In this document: positions 25,952-33,617 of the stretch, piece by piece | Layout of the letters: every line of letters starts with the position of its first letter | How positions within the stretch are numbered: position 1 is the first letter of the stretch | Source of the DNA: JBJXHN01 sp046233135 | GTDB taxonomy: Bacteria > Pseudomonadota > Alphaproteobacteria > Rhodospirillales > Rhodospirillaceae | DNA length: 64,000 nucleotides | Assembly (NCBI GenBank): GCA_046233135.1 | Contig: JBJXHN010000003.1 | Coordinates: 248,001-312,000 of the forward strand | Direction of reading: 5' to 3' | The notes under the pieces: generated by a model | The model's database searches: none | What the model was told of the DNA's origin: nothing | What the model saw: only the letters and a program-made list of their open reading frames with translations | Made by a program: the position numbers and the translations under genes

Positions 25952-26640
25952 TCGTCCCCGCCCGCTCCCTCGCCTGCTCCCTCGCCTGCTCCCTCGTTGG
26001 CCTCTCGCCCGCTCTCGCTCCGGCGGGCGCCCCGCAGAAAAGCCCGGCGGCTGACCGATGCCGATGCCGATGCCGATGCCGGTTCCGCCCCCGCTTCCAC
26101 GTCCGTCCCGCCGTCTTCGTCGTCCTCCCCGAGCGGCGCCGGCTTGTCGCCCCGCCAGATCATGGCCATTTCCCGTTCCTGCGCCCCGGTTTCTTCTTCC
26201 GCCTCGAACAGCGCATCCAGGGCCAGGGCGGCGGTGGTTTCCGCCGTTTCCTGGTCGGCGAACTCGAAGACCGGCGAGAACAGCGAACACATCCAGTAGG
26301 ATCCCAAAGCCGCCTCGAATCCCCGGATGAATTCGAAGCGGCCGGCGGGAAAGGCGAACACCCGCTTCACGCCCACCGGCCCCGCCTCCCCGGCCCCGTC
26401 CGGCGGCTGCAGCATCAGGTTCATGAACCAGGGCGTGACCAGGGTGCACAGGCCCCAGGCCGCACGGTCCTCAACCGCATGGTCCTCAACCGCGCCTTCC
26501 TCCGCCGGCTGCCAGGCCCGCATCCCCACCGCCCGCACCGACAGGGCGGGGTTGAGGATGGGAACGCCCTCCATCCGCGTCGCCGCGATCTCGGCAAAGC
26601 AGCGTTCCAGGCGGTCGGCCAAAGCAGCAACGGGGTCCAT
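25948..26640 (-). CDS. hupJ: HybE-family chaperone HupJ with repeat-rich C-terminal tail
   Basis: 230 residues. The first 165 match the HybE/HupJ assembly-chaperone family (VPILNPALSVRAVG, TPWFMNLMLQPP, FEFIRGFEAALGSYWMCSLFSPVFEF). The tail is unusual: an Ala-Ser run, then SVSRRAFLRGARR, which resembles a twin-arginine motif though it is near the C-terminus, and a GEGA repeat. The tail is encoded by DNA microsatellites (see 25964-26080). Such chaperones guard export of the Tat-bearing small subunit. It starts three bases after hupI. Confidence 0.85.
   Translation of the reverse strand: MDPVAALADRLERCFAEIAATRMEGVPILNPALSVRAVGMRAWQPAEEGAVEDHAVEDRAAWGLCTLVTPWFMNLMLQPPDGAGEAGPVGVKRVFAFPAGRFEFIRGFEAALGSYWMCSLFSPVFEFADQETAETTAALALDALFEAEEETGAQEREMAMIWRGDKPAPLGEDDEDGGTDVEAGAEPASASASASVSRRAFLRGARRSESGREANEGAGEGAGEGAGGDE
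25964..26080. repeat. Microsatellites in the 3' end of hupJ
   Basis: A 12-bp unit GCTCCCTCGCCT occurs about 2.75 times at 25964-25996, and a 6-bp unit GATGCC four times at 26057-26080 (plus-strand reading). Both unit lengths are multiples of three, so copy-number changes would alter the HupJ tail without a frameshift. Confidence 0.85.
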
Positions 26641-26643
26641 GGG

Positions 26644-26868
26644 TCAGGGATCCTGCACGACCATAAAGCCTTCCCGGGCACCATCGCAATTGGGACAGCT
26701 CCAGTGTTCCGGCAGGGCGGCAAAGGGGGTCCCGGGCGGGATCTGCCAGTAGTCGTCGCCCTCTGCGGGATCATAGACGTGCCAGCAGATCTTGCATTCC
26801 AGCCTGGTATGGGCGTCGATCTTGCTGGCATCCCCGCCATAGGATCCGCCGAAGAATCCCCCGCTCAC
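26644..26868 (-). CDS. hupI: Rubredoxin HupI
   Basis: 74 residues. Two CxxC knuckles, LECKICWHVYDP and WSCPNCDGAREGF, hold one iron, with the rubredoxin core GDDYWQIPPGTPFAALP between. An N-terminal Gly/Tyr-rich extension is present. Hydrogenase-linked rubredoxins are thought to protect or reduce the maturing small subunit in air. The start overlaps the hupH stop (ATGA). Confidence 0.93.
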   Translation of the reverse strand: MSGGFFGGSYGGDASKIDAHTRLECKICWHVYDPAEGDDYWQIPPGTPFAALPEHWSCPNCDGAREGFMVVQDP

Positions 26869-27731
26869 CGGTAGACCTCCATGACGTCGCGCAGACGCTC
26901 GGCGGAATCGGCGATATCTTCCGGCGCGGCCAGCACCACTTCGGGCAGGGTGGTGATCTCGATGGTGTTCAGGATCAGGGCTTCCTGGGAGTTATAGAAC
27001 TGCACCCACCAGACATTCCGCGTCGCCGTGGCGCTGACCCGGCAGTTGCCGTAGCCCCGGGACAGCACGGTCAGTGGCCCGGTGCCGAGCATGTCGGCGA
27101 TCAGCATCAGGTCCTCTTCCGTATGGGGCAGCAGGGACAGATTGATCACATGGGGATCCCGCCCCGGTGCCACGCGGGGCACGTGCTCGTTGATCTCGGC
27201 GGCGAGCGGCGGGGCATTGAACACGCCCGGGCCGACCCGGTCGGGCAGGTGCACGCCATCGCGCGCGCGCGCGAACACGGCCGAGGAAATGGTGGTCGGG
27301 AAGCGGCCTACTTCGATCAGGTCCCGGCGCAAGCTCCCGTCCTCGTCGGTCTGGCGCACCCGCCATACCCCGGCCAGAACGGATTCCTGAATCTGGGCGG
27401 CCGTCCCGGCGATGGCTGCCACCTCCCCTTCCCCCAGCACCTGATCGATCAGCCGCAGATTCGCCGCATCCAGGTCCCCCAGATCGACGATATTGTGGGC
27501 ACCATCCGCCACGTAGCCTTTCAGCAGACCGAGCACGCGCGCCATCACCGCCTTGGCCGCATCCAGCCCCTCCGTATCCTCCGGCTCCGGCAGATCAGGC
27601 ATGGCAAAGGTGCTCATGCCCGACGGCATGGACATGTAGTTCAGGCTGGCGCCGTCCTCCTCGCCGGGCTGGCTGCCGGGGCCGGTAAAGAGGGCGGTCT
27701 GCGGAAACGGGGTCGTCGGGAACGGGGTCAT
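26865..27731 (-). CDS. hupH: Hydrogenase expression/formation protein HupH (HyaF-like)
   Basis: 288 residues. The region from about 100 shows the HyaF/HupH features: LGEGEVAAIAG, IQESVLAGVWRV, and the C-terminal LSRGYGNCRVSATATRNVWWVQFYN with a conserved Cys and Trp pair. It has no signal peptide. HupH acts in maturation of the iron-sulphur small subunit under oxygen. Lies 18 bp after hupG. The N-terminal 30 residues are low-complexity and the true start could be further in. Confidence 0.9.
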   Translation of the reverse strand: MTPFPTTPFPQTALFTGPGSQPGEEDGASLNYMSMPSGMSTFAMPDLPEPEDTEGLDAAKAVMARVLGLLKGYVADGAHNIVDLGDLDAANLRLIDQVLGEGEVAAIAGTAAQIQESVLAGVWRVRQTDEDGSLRRDLIEVGRFPTTISSAVFARARDGVHLPDRVGPGVFNAPPLAAEINEHVPRVAPGRDPHVINLSLLPHTEEDLMLIADMLGTGPLTVLSRGYGNCRVSATATRNVWWVQFYNSQEALILNTIEITTLPEVVLAAPEDIADSAERLRDVMEVYR

Positions 27732-27749
27732 AGCAAGGGTACTCCGCGA

Positions 27750-28184
27750 TCAGGATACGGCGGGGGATGCAGTGGGCACGCAGCCTTCGGGGAAGGCAAA
27801 AGGCGGCGGCTCGCAAGGCTCGCCTTCCATCAGGGCGGCCAGTCCGGTCAGATAATCCGTCCAGGCCTGCACCCGCGAAATCGCCCCCAGATAGGCTCCG
27901 GTCCGCAGCATCACCAGCGTCGGATAGGCGGTGAAGCGGTAACGGCATTGCAGGGCGCGTTCGGCATCGCGGGAGACGACCATGGGCCGCAGCTCTCCCT
28001 GAAACGCCCGATCCAGTTCCGGCAGCACCACCGCCACATCGTTGCTTTCCCCGTGACGCTTCCAGTCGCCGGGAAAGAACAGCACGGAAATCGGCCGGGA
28101 AGCGGCCTCGGCCTCCAGGGTCTCTTCGGTCACCACCGGATAGCCGTGGCGGGCGAGGATCGCGGTCAGCAGGGGCGAGAACAT
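27750..28184 (-). CDS. hupG: HyaE-like chaperone HupG
   Basis: 144 residues with a thioredoxin-like fold (ISVLFFPGDWKRHGESNDVAVVLPEL, then YRFTAYPTLVMLRTGAYLG). The usual CxxC is absent, as in all HyaE/HupG proteins. These bind the Tat signal of the small subunit and hold it until it is mature. GAAGGGA ribosome site; 16 bp after hupF. Confidence 0.9.
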   Translation of the reverse strand: MFSPLLTAILARHGYPVVTEETLEAEAASRPISVLFFPGDWKRHGESNDVAVVLPELDRAFQGELRPMVVSRDAERALQCRYRFTAYPTLVMLRTGAYLGAISRVQAWTDYLTGLAALMEGEPCEPPPFAFPEGCVPTASPAVS

Positions 28185-28200
28185 GGGCGGTCCCTTCGGG

Positions 28201-28527
28201 TCAGGACGATGATTTGACGGACGGGGATGCCGGATCCCGCAGGAACTCCGGCAATTCGGGCTCTCGATTGATCAGGTCGGCGAACAGGTGATCCACGTCG
28301 GTATCCCCAGCCATCACCCGGCGCAAGGCTTCCAGGGCATCGGCGCTCTGGCGGGCGGCGTCGGCAGTGATCACCTCGCGCGCGGCGCCCAGGAAGACCA
28401 TCACCCAGCGGCCCGCCTCCAGCGGTCCCACCAGACTGGTATCCACCGCCTGCCGGCCGTCCGCGCCCTCGCAGACCGCCTGGGGGTAGCCCGGCTCGAC
28501 CACCTGCATGGGGATGCCCAGGCACAT
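28201..28527 (-). CDS. hupF: HypC-family chaperone HupF
   Basis: 108 residues. The invariant N-terminus MCLGIPMQV supplies Cys2, which contacts the large-subunit precursor. HupF has a longer C-terminal helix than HypC and is reported to stabilise HupL in air. The start overlaps the hupD stop by one base (TGATG). The end is Ser/Pro-rich. Confidence 0.93.
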   Translation of the reverse strand: MCLGIPMQVVEPGYPQAVCEGADGRQAVDTSLVGPLEAGRWVMVFLGAAREVITADAARQSADALEALRRVMAGDTDVDHLFADLINREPELPEFLRDPASPSVKSSS

Positions 28528-29222
28528 CAGCCCGCCTCCCCCGGCACGGCCGCCAGCAGCTTGTCCATATCCGCATCGAAGTCTTCGGGACCAACCCAGC
28601 GGCCGCTGTCCAGCACCCGGGCGTCACCGTGACGAAAGGCGTCGGCCGCATCCGGCCGGCCATCTTCGTAGCGCCCGGGCACCATCTCCACCGAAGCGAT
28701 GGTGTCCTCTTCGGCCAGCGGGGTGTCGCGGCGGATCAGGATCACGCCCCGCTCCGCCAGCCAGGCGACCACCAGATCGATGGCCGGTGCGATGCGGGCC
28801 TTCACCTGGGGACGCAGGCTGCCGCCGTAGTCCTCCAGCTCCACCGGCTGGACCCCGACCAGCAGCAGTTCGGCCGGCGCCTCGTCCAGCATGGCCGCCA
28901 TGGCCAGCACTTCCTGAAACCCGGTCTGGTGCAGCGACATTTTCTTGGCGCCCAGGAAGGACGGCACCTCGTCGCCTTCCACCCGCTTCAGGGTGCCCGG
29001 CGGCAGGCCGTAATCCACGGCATCGAAGACCACCAGGATGTCGGCGGCGCGCACGTGTTCCAGCAGATAGATCCCCTGGGTCCCCCCGTCGAGGATCGAG
29101 ACATTCGGCGGGGCCTGCCAATGGCGATGCAGGGTCTCCACGGCGCGGATGCCGAAGCCTTCGTCTGCCCACAGCAGATTGCCGATGCCCAGCACCAATA
29201 CAGACGGCGATTGCGTCGTCAC
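28527..29222 (-). CDS. hupD: Hydrogenase maturation endopeptidase HupD
   Basis: 231 residues from a GTG start preceded by GGGAGGGA. HyaD/HybD fold: LVLGIGNLLWADEGFGIRAVE with the nickel-binding Glu, VVFDAVDYG with the Asp, and SLHQTGFQEVL with the His. It cuts the 15-residue tail of HupL after nickel insertion. It starts the hupDFGHIJK-RTUV unit behind its own sigma-54 promoter. The last 40 residues go beyond the usual family length. Confidence 0.93.
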   Translation of the reverse strand: MTTQSPSVLVLGIGNLLWADEGFGIRAVETLHRHWQAPPNVSILDGGTQGIYLLEHVRAADILVVFDAVDYGLPPGTLKRVEGDEVPSFLGAKKMSLHQTGFQEVLAMAAMLDEAPAELLLVGVQPVELEDYGGSLRPQVKARIAPAIDLVVAWLAERGVILIRRDTPLAEEDTIASVEMVPGRYEDGRPDAADAFRHGDARVLDSGRWVGPEDFDADMDKLLAAVPGEAG

Positions 29223-29280
29223 GGCGTCCCTCCCTGGTCGTTCTTGTCCGTGGCCGTCCGGGCGGCCTTGGACACATCTC

Positions 29281-29297
29281 CGCAAGGGCCGTGCCAA
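29281..29297 (-). promoter_or_regulatory. Sigma-54 promoter of hupD operon
   Basis: Minus-strand TTGGCACGGCCCTTGCG matches the -24/-12 consensus almost perfectly (GG at 29295-29294, GC at 29283-29282, ten bases between). The transcript would start near 29270, about 48 bases before the hupD GTG. Confidence 0.82.
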
Positions 29298-29311
29298 GTT
29301 GACGAATTTGT

Positions 29312-29324
29312 TAAGTTCTTGATT
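29312..29324 (-). promoter_or_regulatory. IHF consensus site upstream of hupD promoter
   Basis: Minus-strand AATCAAGAACTTA fits WATCAANNNNTTR exactly, about 42-54 bases upstream of the expected start, between promoter and upstream dyads, where IHF bends DNA at sigma-54 promoters. Confidence 0.65.
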
Positions 29325-29338
29325 TCAGGGACCCAGAC

Positions 29339-29420
29339 CATTCCCACAAAAGGCATGTGAGCTTTTGGAAACACACTTTCCATCCAATTTGGAAAGCCAT
29401 CTTCCACCTCTGTGGGAATG
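29339..29420. promoter_or_regulatory. Dyads upstream of hupD, candidate activator site
   Basis: Ten-base arms CATTCCCACA (29339-29348) and TGTGGGAATG (29411-29420) enclose 62 bp that contain further CTTTCCA/TGGAAAG dyads (about 29376-29396). They lie 70-150 bases upstream of the start, the usual place for an NtrC-type enhancer site. Confidence 0.45.
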
Positions 29421-29434
29421 CGGCAAGCCATCAC

Positions 29435-29468
29435 AAAAAAAAGCCGTTCCCGGAAAAGCGGGAACGGC
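29435..29468 (-). terminator. Terminator after hupSLC
   Basis: On the minus strand a perfect 10-bp stem (29468-29459 with 29452-29443), a six-base loop and eight T. It lies 40 bp after the hupC stop and separates hupSLC from hupD. Confidence 0.88.
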
Positions 29469-29508
29469 GGAGAGGTGAGTTTAGGGATTCAGGCAAAGGT
29501 CCTCGTCG

Positions 29509-30273
29509 TCAAACGCCCTTCACCGGCGCCTTGCGGGCGGTTTCGGGCTCCAGTCCGGGGTCGTCGGTTTCCGCGCCCCCGTCGTGGAAGGTTCGCCAGC
29601 CGGACACCATTGACGACATCATGGTCTGTCGGGACATGATGTCTTCGCGGACGGCGGCGTAAATGTGGGTGATGGCGAAACAGATGATCACCCACATACC
29701 CAGGTGATGCCAGGTGTGCACGTCCTGGCTTTGTCCGAACAGGGGGATGATCCAGCTGGAAAACAGGGTATGCTGCCAGCTTCCCGGCCCCGCCCCTTCA
29801 CCGTAGAGGGCGAAACCGGTCAGGATCATGAAGACGATCCCCCAGACGAACATCACATGCATGGCAATCGCGGCCAACGGATTGTGCCCCCGGTATTTCA
29901 GGGGATCCTTGACCACCATCGCGTACCATTTGGCCTCGTGCAGGGCCTGCTGCCAGAAGCTGCGCTTCCACACGGCAGGCATGAAGATCTGGCGGGCGTG
30001 CACATTGCCCACAAAGGCCCAGTAGATCCGCAGCAGAAAGCCGACGGCCAGGATGTAGGCGGCGACGAAGTGGATATAGCGGATCCAGCCGAACAGGAAG
30101 CTGAAGTAGGCCTCTCCGCTCACCGACGGCGGCGGGGAGCCGATCAGGTAGCCGGTGATCGACAGGACCACGATGGCCAGGGCGTTGACCCAGTGCCACA
30201 GGCGCACCGGGGCTTCGTAGACATAGACGGCCGCTTCGGTATGCGTTGCCGTGATCTCCGGTTTCTCGCTCAT
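29509..30273 (-). CDS. hupC: Hydrogenase cytochrome b subunit HupC
   Basis: 254 residues, four to five membrane helices. Heme-ligand histidines sit in VRLWHWVNALAIV, IHFVAAYILAVGF, AIAMHVMFVWGIV and VHTWHHLGMWVIICF. It anchors HupSL to the periplasmic face and passes electrons from H2 to quinone. The C-terminal 30 residues are Glu/Pro-rich and cytoplasmic. ATG 30273 has GGAGGCGG upstream; a longer frame adds only non-conserved residues. Confidence 0.94.
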   Translation of the reverse strand: MSEKPEITATHTEAAVYVYEAPVRLWHWVNALAIVVLSITGYLIGSPPPSVSGEAYFSFLFGWIRYIHFVAAYILAVGFLLRIYWAFVGNVHARQIFMPAVWKRSFWQQALHEAKWYAMVVKDPLKYRGHNPLAAIAMHVMFVWGIVFMILTGFALYGEGAGPGSWQHTLFSSWIIPLFGQSQDVHTWHHLGMWVIICFAITHIYAAVREDIMSRQTMMSSMVSGWRTFHDGGAETDDPGLEPETARKAPVKGV

Positions 30274-30343
30274 GATTCCGCCTCCCCCAGTCCCGTTTCC
30301 TCTCGGGTGAACGCTGTCTTTCCACACATGACCGGACCCTCCG

Positions 30344-32143
30344 TTAGCGCACCTTGACGGTGGTCAGGGGAGTTCCATCCGGCCCCATCACGTGGGTCGA
30401 ACAGGCGAGGCAGGGGTCGAAGCTGTGCAGGGTGCGCAGGATTTCCACCGGCTCTTCGGGCACTTCGACCTTGGTGTTCATCAGCGAGGCTTCGAAGGCG
30501 CCGATATTGCCCTCGTTATCGCGCGGTGAGCCGTTCCAGGTGGTGGGCACGACGCACTGATAGTTGTCGATCTTGGTGTCCTTGATGCGGATCCAGTGGG
30601 CCAGCGCCCCGCGCGGCGCTTCGGAAAAGCCCACGCCCTTGACCTCCTTGGGCCAGGTGGCGGGGTCGAACTTGGCGGTATTGGCGGTCGCCGTATCGCC
30701 GGCCTTGATGGTGGCGATCAGCTTGTCCATGAAGTACTTCTGCTTATGCGCTGCCCACTGGGCCTCCAGCGCCCGCGCCGCCGTGCGGCCGAGGGTGGAG
30801 AACAGGGCATCCAGCGGCACGCCCAAAGTCCGCAGGGTGCGGTCCACCTGATCCTTGATCTGCTCGTCGCCCTTGGCGTAGCCGATGACGTAGCGGGCCA
30901 GCGGTCCCACTTCCATGGCGTGCCCGCGCCAGCGCGGCGCTTTGATCCAGGAGTATTTGGCCGCCTCGTCGATCTCGACGATGTTGGTCTTGCTGCCCTT
31001 GGCGTTGGGTCCCAGGGCGTAATTGGGCTGGGTCACCCCGTCCCAGGGGTGCAGGCCCTTGGCCTCGTCGGGGTAGCTGTACCAAGAGTGGGGCACGAAT
31101 TCCTGCACCTGCTCCGGGTCGGCCAGATCGACAGGATGCACGTCGCTGAGCTTGCCGTTGATGATGGCGCCCGAGGGCATCAGCAGGTTTTCCGGCGAGT
31201 AGTCGTTGGCCCGGTCCGGAATATCGCCGTAGGCCAGCACGCTGGACCCCGACAGCCCGCCACCGTACAACCATCCCTTGTAGAACTGGGCGATGGCCAG
31301 GATGTCGGGGATATAGACGTTCTCCACGAAGTCGATGCTGCGCGCGATGACCCCGGCCACGTAGTTCAGGCGCTCCATATTGATCGGGGCGCCGGCGGAC
31401 ATGTCGCCGTCCATGTTGATGGCGCAGGGCACGCCGCCGACCAGCCAGTTGGGATGGGTGTCCTTGCCGCCGAAGATGGTGCGGGTGGTCATGATCTCCT
31501 TCTGGAAATCAAGTGCTTCCAGATAGTGGGTCACGGCCATCAGGTCGGCTTCGGGCGGCAGCAGGTAGGCGGGGTTGGTCCAGTAGCCGTTGCGGAATGG
31601 CCCCAGCTGGCCGGATTCCACGAACTTCTTCAGCCGGTTCTGCACATCCCGGAAATACCCCGGCGAGCTGTTGGGATGGCGCGGAGAGACGGACTGCTGC
31701 AACGCCGAGGTCGCCTTCGGATCCGCTTTCAAGGCGTTGACCGGATTGACCCAGTCCAGCGCGTGCAGGTGATAGAAGTGCACCAGGTGATCATGCACCT
31801 GCAAGGACAGCTGCATGATATTGCGGATGGAGTTGGCGTTTTCCGGAATATCGATGGCCAGGGCGTGTTCGACGGCACGGACCGACGTCAGGGCATGGGT
31901 ACCGGTGCAGACACCGCAGATGCGCTGGGTGAAGGCCCACGCGTCGCGCGGATCGCGGCCTTTCAGGATGACTTCCAGCCCGCGCCACATGGTGCCGGTG
32001 GACACCGCGTTGCGGATGACGTTATCCGCATCGATGTTCACTTCGCAGCGCATATGGCCTTCGATGCGGGTGACGGGGTCGACGACCACGCGCTTGCCGC
32101 CGGTGTCGAGCGCGTAACCGTTGGGGGTTGTGGTGACGGCCAT
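30344..32143 (-). CDS. hupL: Uptake [NiFe] hydrogenase large subunit HupL
   Basis: 599 residues. Nickel ligands are Cys76 and Cys79 in RICGVCTGTH and Cys578 and Cys581 in DPCLACSTH. The 15 residues after His584 form the C-terminal peptide removed by HupD. It oxidises H2 in the periplasm, carried there with the Tat-tagged HupS. The start overlaps the hupS stop by one base (TAATG). Confidence 0.97.
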   Translation of the reverse strand: MAVTTTPNGYALDTGGKRVVVDPVTRIEGHMRCEVNIDADNVIRNAVSTGTMWRGLEVILKGRDPRDAWAFTQRICGVCTGTHALTSVRAVEHALAIDIPENANSIRNIMQLSLQVHDHLVHFYHLHALDWVNPVNALKADPKATSALQQSVSPRHPNSSPGYFRDVQNRLKKFVESGQLGPFRNGYWTNPAYLLPPEADLMAVTHYLEALDFQKEIMTTRTIFGGKDTHPNWLVGGVPCAINMDGDMSAGAPINMERLNYVAGVIARSIDFVENVYIPDILAIAQFYKGWLYGGGLSGSSVLAYGDIPDRANDYSPENLLMPSGAIINGKLSDVHPVDLADPEQVQEFVPHSWYSYPDEAKGLHPWDGVTQPNYALGPNAKGSKTNIVEIDEAAKYSWIKAPRWRGHAMEVGPLARYVIGYAKGDEQIKDQVDRTLRTLGVPLDALFSTLGRTAARALEAQWAAHKQKYFMDKLIATIKAGDTATANTAKFDPATWPKEVKGVGFSEAPRGALAHWIRIKDTKIDNYQCVVPTTWNGSPRDNEGNIGAFEASLMNTKVEVPEEPVEILRTLHSFDPCLACSTHVMGPDGTPLTTVKVR

Positions 32144-33219
32144 TATTCTTTTCCTCCCTTTTCGCGCACGCGCTTGACCGCGCTGGCGGCGGCATGGGCG
32201 GCCGCAGCGGCCCCGACGATGCCGGCCGCCGTGCCGCCGATGGTGTCGGCATCGGCTTCGACGCCGAAGCCGTTGATCGCCGTCAGGCGGTCATAGAAGC
32301 TGCCCTTGTCCCAGAAGCCGTCTTCCGAGCAGCCGAAGCAGCCATGGCCGGCCTGGATGGGGAACGACAGCCCGCCGTTCCAGCGGACGGTGGAACAGGC
32401 GTTGTAGGTGGTGGGACCCTTGCAGCCGACCTTGTAGAGGCAATAGCCCTTGCGCGCGCCTTCGTCGTCGAAGGCCTCGACGAACTGACCGGCGTCGAAG
32501 TGGGGGCGGCGGTAGCATTTGTCGTGGATGCGCTGGGAATAGAACATCTTCGGCCGGCCCTGCATGTCCAGTTCCGGGAAGCGTTCGAAGGTCAGGATAT
32601 AGGTGATGACGGCGGTCATCACCTCGGCGATGGGCGGGCAGCCCGGCACCTTGATGATCGGCTTGGCGGCAAGGCCCGGCACCTTGTGCACCGGCGTGGC
32701 CCGGGTGGGATTGGGCCGGGCAGCCTGCACGCAGCCCCACGAGGCGCAGGAGCCCCACGAGATGATCGCCTTGCAGTGGTCGGCGGCGTGGCGCAGCTGG
32801 TCGACGAAAGGCTTGCCGCCGATGATGCAGTACATGCCGTCTTCGTTGAGCGGCGGATTGCCCTCGACGGCGAGCAGGAAGTTGCCGTCGTAATCGCGGA
32901 TCACCTCTTCGATGATCTCCTCCGCCTGCTGACCGGCGGCGGCCATGATGGTGTCGTCATAGTCCAGCGAGATCATGGACAGGATGACGTCCTTGGCCAG
33001 CGGATGGGCCGAGCGGATGAAGCTTTCGGAACAGCAGGTGCATTCCAGGCCGTGAAGCCAGAGCACGGGAATGCGCGGCTTGGTTTCCATGGCATGGGCG
33101 ATCTGCGGCGCAAAGCTTGGGCCGAGGCCCAGGGCTGCGGCTGTCAGGCTGCAGAATTTGAGGAAGCTGCGGCGGGTGATCCCCTGCCGACGCATCACCT
33201 CGTAGAACGTTTCGGTCAT
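32143..33219 (-). CDS. hupS: Uptake [NiFe] hydrogenase small subunit HupS, oxygen-tolerant type
   Basis: 358 residues with a Tat signal (GITRRSFLKF, cleavage near AHA-ME, residues 43-44). The proximal cluster region has CTCC (Cys60, 62, 63) and GSCASWGC (Cys158, Cys163) plus Cys194. Cys62 and Cys163 replace the glycines of ordinary enzymes and are the two extra ligands of the [4Fe-3S] cluster of oxygen-tolerant membrane-bound hydrogenases. Distal and medial clusters follow (HDKCYRRPHF, GCFGCSEDGFW). A C-terminal Ala/Gly-rich hydrophobic helix with a basic tail anchors it to HupC. First gene of the operon, behind a sigma-54 promoter. Confidence 0.97.
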   Translation of the reverse strand: MTETFYEVMRRQGITRRSFLKFCSLTAAALGLGPSFAPQIAHAMETKPRIPVLWLHGLECTCCSESFIRSAHPLAKDVILSMISLDYDDTIMAAAGQQAEEIIEEVIRDYDGNFLLAVEGNPPLNEDGMYCIIGGKPFVDQLRHAADHCKAIISWGSCASWGCVQAARPNPTRATPVHKVPGLAAKPIIKVPGCPPIAEVMTAVITYILTFERFPELDMQGRPKMFYSQRIHDKCYRRPHFDAGQFVEAFDDEGARKGYCLYKVGCKGPTTYNACSTVRWNGGLSFPIQAGHGCFGCSEDGFWDKGSFYDRLTAINGFGVEADADTIGGTAAGIVGAAAAAHAAASAVKRVREKGGKE

Positions 33220-33281
33220 TCTTGGCCAGTCCTCCCTTTATTGCCCCCCCGGGGGGTCCCACACGGGTGGTAGAGAGGAAC

Positions 33282-33298
33282 AGCAATCCCCATGCCAA
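33282..33298 (-). promoter_or_regulatory. Sigma-54 promoter of hupSLC
   Basis: Minus-strand TTGGCATGGGGATTGCT fits the -24/-12 consensus (GG at 33296-33295, GC at 33284-33283, ten bases between). Start expected near 33271, giving a leader of about 52 bases. Confidence 0.8.
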
Positions 33299-33315
33299 GG
33301 CTGGAATATATTATT

Positions 33316-33328
33316 TTTCAATTACTTA
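33316..33328 (+). promoter_or_regulatory. Candidate IHF site upstream of hupS promoter
   Basis: TTTCAATTACTTA matches the IHF consensus with one mismatch and lies in an AT-rich tract 45-57 bases upstream of the expected start, the same relative place as the exact site at hupD. Confidence 0.5.
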
Positions 33329-33385
33329 ACATAAAGAAAAGACACCGGAAACCAGGGCGGGCGGTAAGCGGCAGTGGCAACGGGG

Positions 33386-33534
33386 TGACCGGACTGGAAG
33401 GCAAATGACCGGACAAGAGAAAGGGTCTGACCGGGGCAGCGGGTGTGTGCTGGCGCGTCTTTGCCTCTCTGCCGGGATTGTGGATGCAGCAAGCCGGACC
33501 AATATCCCCTGTGTACAGGGAGTGCCCTAGGCAC
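33386..33534. promoter_or_regulatory. Direct and inverted repeats in the hupS / EamA intergenic region (33220-33617)
   Basis: TGACCGG occurs three times at 33386, 33406 and 33428, about two helical turns apart and 115-160 bases upstream of the hupS start, so it may be an activator array. Further out, CCCTGT-GT-ACAGGG (33507-33520) and GTGCC-CTA-GGCAC (33522-33534) are dyads nearer the EamA gene. No gene is present in this 398-bp region. Confidence 0.4.
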
Positions 33535-33617
33535 CAGGAACGCATCTGATCCCAGTAACCAGAAAGATCACCTATAATCATGAATTTTATTCGGCGCGAC
33601 AACCCGGCGGGGCAGCC

